Assembly: GCA_017304475.1 (NCBI GenBank)
Contig: JAFKKV010000010.1
Coordinates: forward strand, 248,001-312,000
Direction of reading: 5' to 3'
Origin: Hyphomicrobiales bacterium
GTDB lineage: Bacteria; Pseudomonadota; Alphaproteobacteria; Rhizobiales; Phreatobacteraceae
DNA length: 64,000 bases
The notes beneath the pieces are model-generated. The model made no database searches and was not told where the DNA came from. It saw only the letters and a program-made list of their open reading frames with translations. Positions 53,455-62,888 of this stretch are shown here, piece after piece. Both the position numbers and the translations under genes were made by a program. How positions within the stretch are numbered: the stretch's first letter is position 1; the number at the start of each line of letters is the position of its first letter.

Positions 53455-53934
53455 TCAGCCGGCCGGCGCGATCTCCATCGGCACGGCGGCCTCATCCTTG
53501 ACCTGGTTCAAGGTCAGGACGGTGCGGACATTGCGGACATTGGGGGTTGCCGTCAGTTCGCCGACGAAAGACTGGAAGCTGGCGAGATCGGGCGCCACGC
53601 ATTTCATGACGAAATCGAAATCGCCCGACACCGTGTGGCATTCGCGCACGATCGGCCAGCCGCGGACCTTCGCCACGAAGCCGTTGAGGTCGGCCTCCGC
53701 CTGGCTCGCCAGATGGACCATGGCAAAAACCGTGACGCCGTAGCCGAGCTTGGCGCCGGCGACCAGCGCCCGGTAGCCGGTGATCACGCCCATCTCCTCG
53801 AGCGCGCGCACCCGCCTCAGGCAGGGCGGCGCCGAAATGCCGACGCGGCTTGCCAATTCGACATTGGTGATGCGCCCGTCGGCCTGCAATTCCTTCAGAA
53901 TCTTCCAATCGATCGCGTCCAGGCGGGCCTTCAC
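53455..53934 (-). CDS. Lrp/AsnC-family transcriptional regulator
   Basis: A 159-residue regulator. The N-terminal helix-turn-helix is LDAIDWKILKELQADGRITNVELASRVGISAPPCLRRVRALEEMGVI, the C-terminal RAM domain has VTVFAMVHLASQ, VRECHTVSGDFDFVMKCVAPDL and NVRTVLTLNQVK, the amino acid-sensing fold. A GTG start at 53934 with GGAG nine bases upstream is used; a TTG at 53949 would add five residues. It is divergent from the 2OG oxygenase gene. The amino acid sensed is unknown. Confidence 0.9.
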   Translation of the reverse strand: MKARLDAIDWKILKELQADGRITNVELASRVGISAPPCLRRVRALEEMGVITGYRALVAGAKLGYGVTVFAMVHLASQAEADLNGFVAKVRGWPIVRECHTVSGDFDFVMKCVAPDLASFQSFVGELTATPNVRNVRTVLTLNQVKDEAAVPMEIAPAG

Positions 53935-54190
53935 GGGGCGCGTCTCCAATGTCTGGGAAGGGGCAGGAACAGGCTTGCCGGATAGCCCAGCCGGATGTTG
54001 CGCGCAACAAAATTTCGCGTCAGCCGTGCCATGCGCAACGACACTGTTGCAGCCAGGACAACAGAAGGGCGGCTGGCGCCAATGGCGGGCCTCCAGACAA
54101 GAACCGTTCTGTTGTGCGGGCCGCCACATGGACAGATGTCGTGCGAGACATCATATGTTGGGCCATTGATCGAGATCGAGAGCCCCTCAA

Positions 54191-54829
54191 ATGAGCTTCG
54201 TTGATATTGAGCGCTTCCGCGCGACGCCAGTCGAGACCGCCCCTTACGATTATGTGGTGGTCCGCAATTTCGTTCGCCCCGAGCGGCTTCAGGATGTCTT
54301 GAAGGATTACCCCGACGTGCCGGGCCCGGGCTCGCACCCGCCCTCCGTCCTGTCCATCAAGGGCGACTTCGCCGGCCTCATGGCCGAGCTCGACCAGGCG
54401 CCGTTCCGCAAGGCGGTCGAAGAGAAATTCGGCGTCGACCTCGCCGGCAAGCCGACCATGTATACGGTGCGCGGCTTCACCCGGGCGACCGACGGCAAGA
54501 TCCACACCGATTCCGAAACCAAGATCATCACCGTTCTTCTCTATATGAACGATGCCTGGGATTCCGACGGCGGCCGGCTGCGTGTTCTCAACAACGGCAC
54601 CGACCTGAATGACTTCGCCGCCGAGATCCCGCCGGATGGCGGCACGTTGCTGGTGTTCAAGCGTTCCGACAAGTCGTGGCACGGTCATGAGCCCTTCGCC
54701 GGCAAGCGCCGCGCCATCCAGATGAACTGGGTCACCAGCCAGGCGGTGGTCGACCACGAACAGGGCCGTCATGCCCGCTCGAGCCGGTTCAAGAAATTCG
54801 TCCGCTTCATCACCGGGCGCGCGGCCTGA
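54191..54829 (+). CDS. 2-oxoglutarate/Fe(II)-dependent oxygenase
   Basis: A 212-residue oxygenase of the 2OG-FeII_Oxy family. The iron triad is seen as HTDSE (first His and Asp, near residue 98) and a later His in SWHGHEPFAGKRRAIQMNW, where Arg of the KRR segment would bind 2-oxoglutarate. The strand KIITVLLYMNDAW between them is typical. No signal peptide. Related proteins are found beside glycosyltransferase loci or act as prolyl/aspartyl hydroxylases. It stands alone, divergent from an Lrp regulator. Confidence 0.85.
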   Translation: MSFVDIERFRATPVETAPYDYVVVRNFVRPERLQDVLKDYPDVPGPGSHPPSVLSIKGDFAGLMAELDQAPFRKAVEEKFGVDLAGKPTMYTVRGFTRATDGKIHTDSETKIITVLLYMNDAWDSDGGRLRVLNNGTDLNDFAAEIPPDGGTLLVFKRSDKSWHGHEPFAGKRRAIQMNWVTSQAVVDHEQGRHARSSRFKKFVRFITGRAA

Positions 54830-55063
54830 GGCCGGACGCCCCGGCATTCGCCGAAGCCGGCCAAAGCCAGAGCTGAACAGGCTTTCCACCGGGCGCCGAC
54901 AGGTGCCCGGTGGCACGACCTATTCATCAAACAAATCCGCGCTATCAGCGAAAATCACCAGACGAGCCTTGCGCCGGGCGCATGGCTATAACAGTATAGG
55001 GTTCTTACGGACTCGCGTCCTGTTTCTCCTCATCCGTCCCCACTGATCGGCCCGGAGTCCGCT

Positions 55064-56026
55064 ATGGGCGTCCAACACGAGCGCGTCGTCATCATTGGTT
55101 CCGGCCCCGCCGGATACACGGCTGCGATCTATGCCGCCCGCGCGATGCTGAAGCCGGTCATGATCCAGGGAATCCAGCCCGGCGGGCAGATGACCATCAC
55201 GACCGATGTCGAGAATTTTCCGGGCTTTGCCGACGTGATCCAGGGCCCCTGGCTCATGGAACAGATGCAGAAGCAGGCCGAACATGTCGGCACGCGCATC
55301 ATGTCCGACCAGGTCAGCAAGGTCGACCTCAAGACCCGGCCGTTCCGGATCGATTGCGAATCGGGGGCGAGCTATACCGCCGACGCCCTGATCGTCTGCA
55401 CCGGCGCCCAGGCCAAATGGCTGGATCTGCCGTCCGAACAGACCTTCCGCGGCTTTGGCGTGTCCGCCTGCGCGACCTGCGACGGCTTCTTCTACCGCAA
55501 CAAGGAAGTGCTCGTGGTCGGCGGCGGCAATACCGCGGTCGAAGAAGCGCTGTTCCTGACCAATTTCGCCTCCAAGGTCACAGTCGTGCACCGGCGCGAC
55601 GCCTTCAAGGCCGAAAAGATGCTGCAGGAACGCCTGTTCGCCCATCCCAAGATCGAAGTCGTCTGGGATTCGGTGGTCGAGGAGATCCGCGGAAATGACG
55701 CACCGACCGCGGTCACCCATGCGCGGCTGAAGAACCTGCGCACCGGCGCCGTCGAGGAACGCAAGGTGGACGGCGTGTTCGTCGCCATCGGCCATGCGCC
55801 CGCCGTCGAGCTTTTTGTCGGGCAGCTGAAGCAGAAGCCCTCGGGCTATCTGTGGACGGCACCCGACTCCACCGCCACCGACGTTCCCGGCGTATTCGCC
55901 GCCGGCGACGTCACCGATGACATCTACCGCCAGGCGGTCACCGCCGCCGGCATGGGATGCATGGCCGCCCTCGAAGCAGAACGGTTTCTCGCCCACCACG
56001 CGACGATCCGCCAAGCCGCAGAATAA
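55064..56026 (+). CDS. trxB: Thioredoxin reductase
   Basis: A 320-residue flavoprotein. FAD motif VVIIGSGPAGYTAAIYAARA is at residues 8-27, the redox dithiol is Cys136/Cys139 in ACATCDGFFYRN, NADPH motif VLVVGGGNTAVEEALFL at 149-165, and the second FAD motif GVFAAGDVTDDIYRQAVTAAGMGCMAALEA at the C-terminal part. It reduces thioredoxin with NADPH. It starts after a 234-base gap with an AT-rich TATAACAGTATAGG patch that may hold its promoter. The next gene (LysR) is 33 bases downstream. Confidence 0.97.
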   Translation: MGVQHERVVIIGSGPAGYTAAIYAARAMLKPVMIQGIQPGGQMTITTDVENFPGFADVIQGPWLMEQMQKQAEHVGTRIMSDQVSKVDLKTRPFRIDCESGASYTADALIVCTGAQAKWLDLPSEQTFRGFGVSACATCDGFFYRNKEVLVVGGGNTAVEEALFLTNFASKVTVVHRRDAFKAEKMLQERLFAHPKIEVVWDSVVEEIRGNDAPTAVTHARLKNLRTGAVEERKVDGVFVAIGHAPAVELFVGQLKQKPSGYLWTAPDSTATDVPGVFAAGDVTDDIYRQAVTAAGMGCMAALEAERFLAHHATIRQAAE

Positions 56027-56059
56027 GTCAGCCAGCACCCAGCCCGAGGGAGAAAGCCC

Positions 56060-56950
56060 ATGGATTGGGACAAGTTGCGGATTTTTCACGCGGCCGCCGC
56101 CGCCGGCAGTTTTACCCATGCCGCCGATACGCTCGGATTGTCCCAATCGGCCGTATCCCGGCAGGTGTCCTCGCTGGAGCAGGACCTGAAGGTTCCGCTG
56201 TTCCACCGCCATGCTCGCGGCCTGGTGCTGACCGAGCAGGGCGAGCTTCTCTATCACACGGCGCAAGACGTGCTGATGAAGCTCGAAAGCGCCAAGATCA
56301 AGCTGACCGATTCCAAGGAACGCCCGCACGGCGAGCTTAAGGTGACCACCACGGTCGGCCTCGGCACCGCCTGGCTCGCGCCGCGCCTGGGTGAATTCCT
56401 CGACCTCTATCCCGACATCCAGATCAAGGTGATTCTCACCGACGAGGAGCTGGACCTGTCGATGCGCGAGGCCGATGTCGGCATCCGTGTCCGCCAGCCG
56501 GTGCAGCCCGACCTGATCCAGCGCAAGCTGTTCCAGATCAAGTTCCACGCCTATGCCTCGTCGGACTATCTGAAGCGGCACGGCACGCCGAAAAGCGGGC
56601 TCGATCTCGATGGCCATCGTATACTGGCCTTTGGCGGGCGCGCCCCGAACTACATGCAGAACGTCACCTGGCTGTCGACCGCCGGCCGCAACGGCCTGGC
56701 GCCGCGCGCCTTCGCCATGACCATGAACAACATTGTCGGCCTGGTCTCGGCGGTCGAGCGCGGCATCGGCATCGCCGTGCTGCCCGACTACCTGGTGAGC
56801 GACGGCTCGGGCCTCGTGCAGATCCTCGACGAGGAGGAAATGCCGGTTCTCGACGCCTGGTTCGTCTATCCCGAAGAGCTGAAATCGGTCGCCCGCGTCC
56901 AGGTGTTCCGCGACTTCCTGGTCTCCAAGGCGCAGCGCTGGCCGGGCTGA
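56060..56950 (+). CDS. LysR-family transcriptional regulator, trxB-linked
   Basis: A 296-residue regulator. The DNA-binding domain is MDWDKLRIFHAAAAAGSFTHAADTLGLSQSAVSRQVSSLEQDLKVPLF, with the coiled linker to about residue 85; then the co-inducer domain with GLGTAWLAPRLGEFLDLYP and GIAVLPDYLVSDGSGL. It sits behind trxB in one operon, a conserved pairing in Hyphomicrobiales, so it may respond to redox state, but no cysteine pattern such as OxyR is visible. A perfect palindrome follows its stop. Confidence 0.92.
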   Translation: MDWDKLRIFHAAAAAGSFTHAADTLGLSQSAVSRQVSSLEQDLKVPLFHRHARGLVLTEQGELLYHTAQDVLMKLESAKIKLTDSKERPHGELKVTTTVGLGTAWLAPRLGEFLDLYPDIQIKVILTDEELDLSMREADVGIRVRQPVQPDLIQRKLFQIKFHAYASSDYLKRHGTPKSGLDLDGHRILAFGGRAPNYMQNVTWLSTAGRNGLAPRAFAMTMNNIVGLVSAVERGIGIAVLPDYLVSDGSGLVQILDEEEMPVLDAWFVYPEELKSVARVQVFRDFLVSKAQRWPG

Positions 56951-56965
56951 GGCCGCCCGGCACGG

Positions 56966-56994
56966 CCTAGGGTCGATCGGCGATCGACCCTAGG
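56966..56994. repeat. 29-base palindrome after LysR gene
   Basis: CCTAGGGTCGATCG and CGATCGACCCTAGG are perfect 14-base arms around one G, 15 bases after the LysR stop. CCCTAG is repeated again at 57001-57006. No T run is present; it may be a dispersed palindromic element or a structured transcript end. Confidence 0.5.
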
Positions 56995-57071
56995 GCCTGC
57001 CCTAGCATTCCCAGACCGCCATATCGCCTGCTAGGCTCCACATCCAGGGCGTGTATCCGGGGGAGCTGGCA

Positions 57072-57770
57072 ATGGCCGGGATCGATCGACGGGCGGCCAT
57101 CGGCGCGCTCGCACCGCTTATTGTGACGCTTGGCGCCATTATCGCGACCTATGCCACCGGCACCACCGCGCGTTCGATCGAAACCGCGGTCGCCAGTCCC
57201 TACCTGATCCTCGGCTTCTTCGCCGAGCGCTTCCCGGCGCTCGCCTTCGCCATCGTCTTCGTCCTGGTGCGCGTCATGGTGATCGCCATCCTCGCGCATC
57301 GCCCGAATATCCTGATCCGCCTCCTCCTGCTGATCCCGGCGCTGGCCCTGGTGCTCGCCGCGGCGCTCTACCCGACCTTCGGCGGCATCATCGCGCGCCC
57401 CGGCTTCATGGGCGGCGGATTTTCGATCCTGGATGCCCGGATCACCGGCGTCGATGCCGGCTTCCTGCTCGGCGGCGCCATTTCGGGGGTCATGCTCGGC
57501 CTGGTCACCGGGCTTGCCCGTATGATCGTCGACTGGTCCTGGGGTTTCACCTGGGGCCGGCTGGCGCGGCTGATCCTGGCCTTCATCGCTTATGCCGCCA
57601 TGGGTGCGGTGCTGGCCTGGGGCTGGGCCACGCTCGAACAGGGCAATGCCCTGTTCCCGCGCGCGCCGCTCACCTTGATCGAGGCCGTCGGCCTGGTCGG
57701 CCTGGTGATTGTCGCGACCGCGCCGCAGATCGTCGTCGCAGCGTGGAGCGATGCGGCACGGCGCGGCTAG
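57072..57770 (+). CDS. Hypothetical integral membrane protein
   Basis: A 232-residue protein with six or seven membrane segments over nearly its full length: LIVTLGAIIATYATG, LAFAIVFVLVRVMVIAILA, LLLLIPALALVLAAALYP, FLLGGAISGVMLGLVTGLA and others. Small-residue-rich helices with few charges. The ATG at 57072 with GGGGGAGCTGG upstream is preferred to a GTG at 57051. No family is recognised. It lies between two LysR genes on the same strand. Confidence 0.6.
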   Translation: MAGIDRRAAIGALAPLIVTLGAIIATYATGTTARSIETAVASPYLILGFFAERFPALAFAIVFVLVRVMVIAILAHRPNILIRLLLLIPALALVLAAALYPTFGGIIARPGFMGGGFSILDARITGVDAGFLLGGAISGVMLGLVTGLARMIVDWSWGFTWGRLARLILAFIAYAAMGAVLAWGWATLEQGNALFPRAPLTLIEAVGLVGLVIVATAPQIVVAAWSDAARRG

Positions 57771-57823
57771 AGCCGACCGGGCAAGCCGCGGCCGGAACCG
57801 CCAATGCCGATGAGTGAGACGTC

Positions 57824-58717
57824 ATGTCGCTGAGTTTTCGGCAGATCGAATGCTTTCTCGGCGTCGCGGATGCCGCCAGCTTTTCGCGCGCGGCGATCGG
57901 CCTGGGCGTCACCCAGTCGGCCCTGAGCCGGCATATCAAGGACCTAGAGGCCGATCTCGGCGCCCAGCTGTTCTACCGCAATGGGCGCGGCGCAGTGCTG
58001 ACCGAGCAGGGCCGGCTGTTCTACGAACGCGCCCGCGACATTCACGCCAACATGAAGAGCGCCCGGCAGGAGCTGGGCAAGATCGGCAACAACCAGTGCG
58101 TCATCGCGCTGACGCCGACCTTTTCCCGCTTCATCTCGGCCCTGGTGGTCAGGACGCTCGCCGAGCGGGTTCCGCACGTGCAGGTCCGCCTGGTCGAGGC
58201 GCTGAGCAGCCACATCCTGGAATGGCTCGCCAGCGGCCGGGTCGATCTCGCGCTGATCTACGACACGCCGGCCGCCCATGGCCAGCAGATCGAGGCGGTG
58301 GTCAAGGAACGGCTGCATCTCATCGGGCCGGGCGACGCCTTCGGCGGCGTCGGGCAGATCCCCTTTGCAGCCCTCGCCGACTATCCGCTGATCATGCCGG
58401 GCCAGCCCCATGGCGCCCGCCGCCTGATCGACCAGCTCGCCACCGAGCACGGCGTCAGCTTGAAACACGTGCTCGATGTCGACAGCCTCGGCGCCATTGT
58501 CGACCTGATCCGCAGCCGCATGGGATTCGGGCTCCTGCCCGTGCTGCCGCTGCAGACCGAATTGCGCGCCCGCGAGCTGCAATCGGTCGAGATCATCGAT
58601 CCCACGCCGTTCCGCGGCATCATCGCCGTCACCGGCAAGCATCGCGCGCCGGTGCGTGGCATCAATGACATCATCCGCGCGGTCAAGACGCTGTTCGCCC
58701 AGGCGCAGCTCGCCTGA
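57824..58717 (+). CDS. LysR-family transcriptional regulator
   Basis: A 297-residue regulator. DNA-binding domain MSLSFRQIECFLGVADAASFSRAAIGLGVTQSALSRHIKDLEADLGAQLFYRNGRG is standard, followed by a co-inducer domain with VDLALIYDTPA and GFGLLPVLPLQTEL. Related LysR proteins of the Nac/Cbl-like group control small carbon or nitrogen uptake. It is 27 bases from the end of mtnA (convergent), so it could regulate the methylthioribose genes across that gap, but no direct evidence is seen. Confidence 0.9.
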   Translation: MSLSFRQIECFLGVADAASFSRAAIGLGVTQSALSRHIKDLEADLGAQLFYRNGRGAVLTEQGRLFYERARDIHANMKSARQELGKIGNNQCVIALTPTFSRFISALVVRTLAERVPHVQVRLVEALSSHILEWLASGRVDLALIYDTPAAHGQQIEAVVKERLHLIGPGDAFGGVGQIPFAALADYPLIMPGQPHGARRLIDQLATEHGVSLKHVLDVDSLGAIVDLIRSRMGFGLLPVLPLQTELRARELQSVEIIDPTPFRGIIAVTGKHRAPVRGINDIIRAVKTLFAQAQLA

Positions 58718-58744
58718 GCCTCGGCACCGGACCCGCCGCCGGCC

Positions 58745-59848
58745 TCAGGCCGCCTGCTCGGCGTCCGGAAACAGACCACGCATGCCCTGCTCGGAGGCCG
58801 CGCAAACGCCACGCTCGGTGATCAGGCCGGTCACCAGGCGCGCCGGCGTGACGTCGAAACCATAATTGGCGGCCCGGCTGCCCGCCGGCGTGACCTGGAT
58901 CGTCTCCGTCACCCCGGCTTCGGTCAGCCCGGTCAGGTGGGTCACCTCGCGTTCGGCCCGCTCCTCGATCGGAATCTCGGTCAGCCCGTCGGCGATCCGC
59001 CAGTCGATGGTCGAGGACGGCAGCGCGACATAGAAGGGCACACCATTGTCGGAAGCGGCGAGCGCCTTCAGATAGGTGCCGATCTTGTTGCAGACATCGC
59101 CCCTGCGGGTGGTGCGGTCGGTGCCGACGATGCACATGTCGACCAGGCCGTGCTGCATCAGGTGACCGCCGGTATTGTCGACGATCACCGTATGCGGCAC
59201 CCCTTCGCGGGCAAGCTCCCAGGCGGTGAGGCTGGCGCCTTGATTGCGCGGCCGGGTCTCGTCGACCCAGACATGGACGGCGATGCCCTTGCGATGGGCC
59301 TTGTAGATCGGCGCCAGCGCCGTACCCCAGTCCACGGTGGCGAGCCAGCCGGCATTGCAATGGGTCAGGATCTGGAAAGGCCGGCTCGCCCGCGTCCTGG
59401 CCGCCCGTACCTCGATCACCCCGAGCCCGTGATCGCCGATGGCCGAACAGACCGCCGCATCCTCGTCGGCGATCGCCGCCGCCTCGGCATAGGCAATGGC
59501 CACCCGCTGGCCCGGCGCGTGGGCCAGGACCCGGCGGCGCATCCGCTCCAGCGCCCAGCGCAGATTGACCGCCGTCGGCCGGGTGGCGTTCAGCACGTCG
59601 AAGGCCTCCGACACCGCGGCGTCGGAAGCGTCCCGGCGCATGGCGAGCGCCATGCCATAGGCACCGGTCGCGCCGATCAGCGGCGCGCCGCGCACGATCA
59701 TGTCGCGGATCGCCCCGGCGGCGGCCTCCAGGCTCGCCAGGCTCCGCACCTCGAAGAAGTGCGGCAATTTGGTCTGGTCGATGACGACGACGCTCCAGCC
59801 GTCATCGGCGAGCCAGATGGTGCGGTAGTCGCGGCCGTTGATCCGCAT
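58745..59848 (-). CDS. mtnA: S-methyl-5-thioribose-1-phosphate isomerase
   Basis: A 367-residue enzyme of methionine salvage, turning 5-methylthioribose-1-phosphate to the ribulose form. Family motifs are [16 protein letters not shown] (about 49-64), [10 protein letters not shown] with the catalytic Cys, [20 protein letters not shown], and [19 protein letters not shown] with the catalytic Asp. [22 protein letters not shown] is the typical C-terminal block. Its ATG overlaps the mtnK stop (TGATG), so the two are coupled. The frame is open further upstream inside mtnK; the start at 59848 is the family one. Confidence 0.95.
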   Translation of the reverse strand: MRINGRDYRTIWLADDGWSVVVIDQTKLPHFFEVRSLASLEAAAGAIRDMIVRGAPLIGATGAYGMALAMRRDASDAAVSEAFDVLNATRPTAVNLRWALERMRRRVLAHAPGQRVAIAYAEAAAIADEDAAVCSAIGDHGLGVIEVRAARTRASRPFQILTHCNAGWLATVDWGTALAPIYKAHRKGIAVHVWVDETRPRNQGASLTAWELAREGVPHTVIVDNTGGHLMQHGLVDMCIVGTDRTTRRGDVCNKIGTYLKALAASDNGVPFYVALPSSTIDWRIADGLTEIPIEERAEREVTHLTGLTEAGVTETIQVTPAGSRAANYGFDVTPARLVTGLITERGVCAASEQGMRGLFPDAEQAA

Positions 59849-61119
59849 CAGGCAATCTCCTGCTCGATATTGCGCGCCATGGCGGTGAGCTCCGCCATGC
59901 TGGAGAGCGCGGTTCCGTTCACCACCAGCTCGCGCGCCAATGTCAGCGCCCGGCGCTCGCAGCGCGCCCTGAGATTTGGATCGGTGATGCTTTCGAGATC
60001 TTCGACATGGGCGAGCCCGAGCACGCGCCGGATCATCTTGAGCCCGGCGAAAGCAACCGAATCCTCGAACAGCCGGCGCATGAAGCGCCCCCGCTCCAGC
60101 GCCATTTCGGCCTGCCCCGCGGCATCGGCGAACAGCGCAGCGACATAGGCCTCGCCGGCGCTCGCCTGCCGCCAGAGATCGACGAAACGCTGTTCGAAAC
60201 GCCGCCAGACCTGGGTCACCTGGGTCAGCAGCCATTCGCGGTAGCCGTCACGGGCGCCGGCCGTCGTCTCGTGGCCGGACTGGGCGAAATAGGCCAGCAT
60301 GAGATTGCCGAGCACCGCGCCGACATCGAAGCCGATGGGGCCGACAAAGGCGAATTCGGGATCGATGATGCGCGTATTTGTCGGCGTAAGCATGACCGAA
60401 CCGGTATGCAGGTCGCCGTGCAGCAGCGCCTGCGCTTCGGTCATGAACTGGAATTTGCGCGCCTGCGCCGCCCGCTTCAACGGCGCATCCCGGCGGAACG
60501 ACAGCGCAAGGTCGTCGAGCTGCGGGCTGGTCCAGCGGTTGAGCGGCGCCTCGCGATAGGGATCGGTGAAGACCAGGTCCTCGGTGATCCGGCAGAGCGC
60601 GACATTCGGCGCGAAGCCGGCGACCAGGGCCTTGTAGGGAGCGGCGGCGCCGGCCAGCACCGAGGTGCCGAACAGGGTGCGCGCCATGAACTCGGCGATG
60701 TCCTCGGCGAAACGCGGATATTCGATGCCGCGCACCAGCCCCTTGCGCATGATGATATGGGGCGACAGGAATTCCATGACGATCAGCGCCAGGTCCCGGT
60801 CGAAATGATAGATGTCGGGCACCAGCCCCGGCGCGAGCTTGGCCTGTTCGCAAAGCGCGCGGTGCTCGTAATGCGACCGCTCCAGCGGCAGCGGCCAGGA
60901 TTCGCCGACGAGCCGGACATAGGGCAAGGCCTGCTTGACCACGACCGCGCCCTCGGCGCCCTCGACGATGAACACCAGGTTGAGATTGCCGTCGCCGACC
61001 TCGCGCACGCGCCAGCGGTCCGGTTCGGCGCCGAGCAGGTCGAGCACCGCCGGGATGGCGCCGAGATAGGGGCGAAGACTGGCATCGTCCATCGGACGAT
61101 AGGTGGCGGATGGGCTCAC
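59848..61119 (-). CDS. mtnK: S-methyl-5-thioribose kinase
   Basis: A 423-residue kinase of the APH-like fold that phosphorylates 5-methylthioribose. [19 protein letters not shown] is the ATP loop, [20 protein letters not shown] holds the Lys of the nucleotide site, [13 protein letters not shown] is the catalytic loop (Asp), and [17 protein letters not shown] the metal-binding segment. A GTG start at 61119 follows GGAGGACAGTCA, a strong ribosome binding site. It is divergent from a sugar-type ABC transporter gene and coupled to mtnA. Confidence 0.95.
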   Translation of the reverse strand: MSPSATYRPMDDASLRPYLGAIPAVLDLLGAEPDRWRVREVGDGNLNLVFIVEGAEGAVVVKQALPYVRLVGESWPLPLERSHYEHRALCEQAKLAPGLVPDIYHFDRDLALIVMEFLSPHIIMRKGLVRGIEYPRFAEDIAEFMARTLFGTSVLAGAAAPYKALVAGFAPNVALCRITEDLVFTDPYREAPLNRWTSPQLDDLALSFRRDAPLKRAAQARKFQFMTEAQALLHGDLHTGSVMLTPTNTRIIDPEFAFVGPIGFDVGAVLGNLMLAYFAQSGHETTAGARDGYREWLLTQVTQVWRRFEQRFVDLWRQASAGEAYVAALFADAAGQAEMALERGRFMRRLFEDSVAFAGLKMIRRVLGLAHVEDLESITDPNLRARCERRALTLARELVVNGTALSSMAELTAMARNIEQEIA

Positions 61120-61145
61120 TGACTGTCCTCCGGAACCCTTGATTT

Positions 61146-61161
61146 TCTTGATGAATCAAGA
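61146..61161. promoter_or_regulatory. Palindrome in the mtnK/ABC divergent promoter region
   Basis: TCTTGAT and ATCAAGA form perfect 7-base arms about GA, next to a further TTGATT repeat (CTTGATT at 61138). It lies 27 bases upstream of the mtnK start. It fits a regulator that controls both directions. Confidence 0.45.
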
Positions 61162-61346
61162 GGCTTGGCCATGGCGGGCCAAGCGCGCGACGGCTGGCTC
61201 CGGCCGAAGTCGTAACCGGGCCTTTTGCCCGCAACAATTGATGCTTCGCTCATAACAGTTAGAAGCCGTCTGGCGCTGGCGGTGGTCCCCGGCCTTTGCG
61301 ACAACTCACCCCCGAGGAAACGCAAAAAGAGCGAGGGCGACCTGCC

Positions 61347-62855
61347 ATGAAGCGGGCGTTTATGACGCTTGACGGCCTGGGCAAGACTTTCGGCGCCAAT
61401 ATCGTCCTCGCGGATGTGTCGCTGGACCTGCGCCCCGGCGAAATCGTCGCCTTGCTCGGCGCCAATGGCGCGGGCAAATCGACCTTGGTCAAGATCCTGT
61501 CCGGCGCTTATCGGCCCGACCAGGGCACGATGGCGATCGACGGCAAGCCGCAGCGCTTCGCCTCGCCGCTCGATGCCCGGCGCGCCGGCATTTTCACCGT
61601 GCATCAGATCATCAATGACGGCGTGGTGCAGGATCTCACCGTTGCCGAGAACCTGCTGCTCGACGAGCTTTGCGCGCCGGAATCGCCGATATTCCTCGAC
61701 CGGCGCTCGATGCGCGTGCGCGCCGCCAAGGTCGCCCGGAGCCTCGCGCTCGACCTGCCGCTGGACAAGCCCGTGCGCGACATCGGCCAGGCCGACCGGC
61801 AAATGGTCGCCATCGCGCGCGCCCTGGCGCACCAGCCGCGCCTGCTGATCCTCGACGAACCGACCTCCTCCTTGTCGGAAGCCGAAGCCGAGCGGCTGTT
61901 CGCCACCATCGAGCACCTGCGCCGGTCGGGCGTCGCCATTCTCTACATCTCGCATCGCATGGCCGATATCCGCCGCCTGGCCGATCGCGCGGTGGTGCTG
62001 CGCGACGGCCGCCTCACCGGCATTTTCGAAGCCCCGCTCGACCTCGCCAAGGCTGTCTCCGCCATGCTCGGCCGGGAGTTCAGCGCCATGGCGGCCCGCC
62101 AAGCCGCGACCGCCGGGCGCGAGGTCGTCCGTTTCGACAAGGTCCAGCTCGCCGGCCATGCCAGGCCCTTCGACCTGAGCCTCAACGAGAACGAGATCGT
62201 GGTGCTGACCGGGCTGATCGGCGCCGGCAAGAGCGAAATCGCCCAGTGCCTGTTCGGATTGCGCAAGCCGGTCGCCGGCCGCATCACGCTCGACGGCGCC
62301 GACTGGGCGCCCCGGTCGCCGGCGGAGGCCCTCGGGCGCGGCGTCTTCATGGCCTCGGAGGACCGGGCCAATAATTCGCTGCTGCCCGAGACCAGCATCA
62401 CCAGGAATATGACGCTGCCGTTCCTCAGGCTGTTCTCCCGCCTCGGCCTGGTCGATCGCGGCCGCGAGCGCGCCACGGCGCTCAGCCAGATCGAACGGCT
62501 GTTCATCAAGGCCCCCTCGCCCGAGGCCCCGATCGAGGCACTGTCCGGCGGCAACCAGCAGAAGGTGGTGCTGGCGCGCTGGTTGATCGAGACCTGCCGC
62601 GTGCTGATCCTCGACGAGCCGTTCCAGGGGGTCGACATCGCGGCCCGCCGCGACATCGGCCAGCACCTGCGCGAGACGGCGCGCGGCCGCGCGACGCTGC
62701 TGATCTCGGCCGATATCGAGGAGGCCTTCGAGGTCGCCGACCGCATCATCGTGGTGCGCGATTTCCGCGCCGTCGCCAGCCACCCCGTCCACACCATCGG
62801 CCATGACGCGCTGATCGCCGAGATCGCCGCCATCGAGCACGAAGAAGCGGCCTGA
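61347..62855 (+). CDS. Sugar-type ABC transporter, double ATP-binding subunit
   Basis: A 502-residue protein of two fused nucleotide-binding domains, like RbsA. Domain 1: LLGANGAGKSTLVKILSGAY at residues 37-56, a signature-like IGQADRQMVAIARAL, and LLILDEPTSSLSEAEAERLF Walker B. Domain 2: GLIGAGKSEIAQCLFGL, LSGGNQQKVVLARWL, and VLILDEPFQGVD. Domain 2's P-loop is GLIGAGKSE, with Glu after the Lys-Ser, common in RbsA second halves that hydrolyse poorly. Divergent from mtnK, it most likely imports methylthioribose or a related pentose. The start at 61347 has GCGAGGGCGACC upstream. Confidence 0.93.
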   Translation: MKRAFMTLDGLGKTFGANIVLADVSLDLRPGEIVALLGANGAGKSTLVKILSGAYRPDQGTMAIDGKPQRFASPLDARRAGIFTVHQIINDGVVQDLTVAENLLLDELCAPESPIFLDRRSMRVRAAKVARSLALDLPLDKPVRDIGQADRQMVAIARALAHQPRLLILDEPTSSLSEAEAERLFATIEHLRRSGVAILYISHRMADIRRLADRAVVLRDGRLTGIFEAPLDLAKAVSAMLGREFSAMAARQAATAGREVVRFDKVQLAGHARPFDLSLNENEIVVLTGLIGAGKSEIAQCLFGLRKPVAGRITLDGADWAPRSPAEALGRGVFMASEDRANNSLLPETSITRNMTLPFLRLFSRLGLVDRGRERATALSQIERLFIKAPSPEAPIEALSGGNQQKVVLARWLIETCRVLILDEPFQGVDIAARRDIGQHLRETARGRATLLISADIEEAFEVADRIIVVRDFRAVASHPVHTIGHDALIAEIAAIEHEEAA

Positions 62856-62888
62856 GCCGCCATCACGACGCATCGGGAAACGCCGTCC

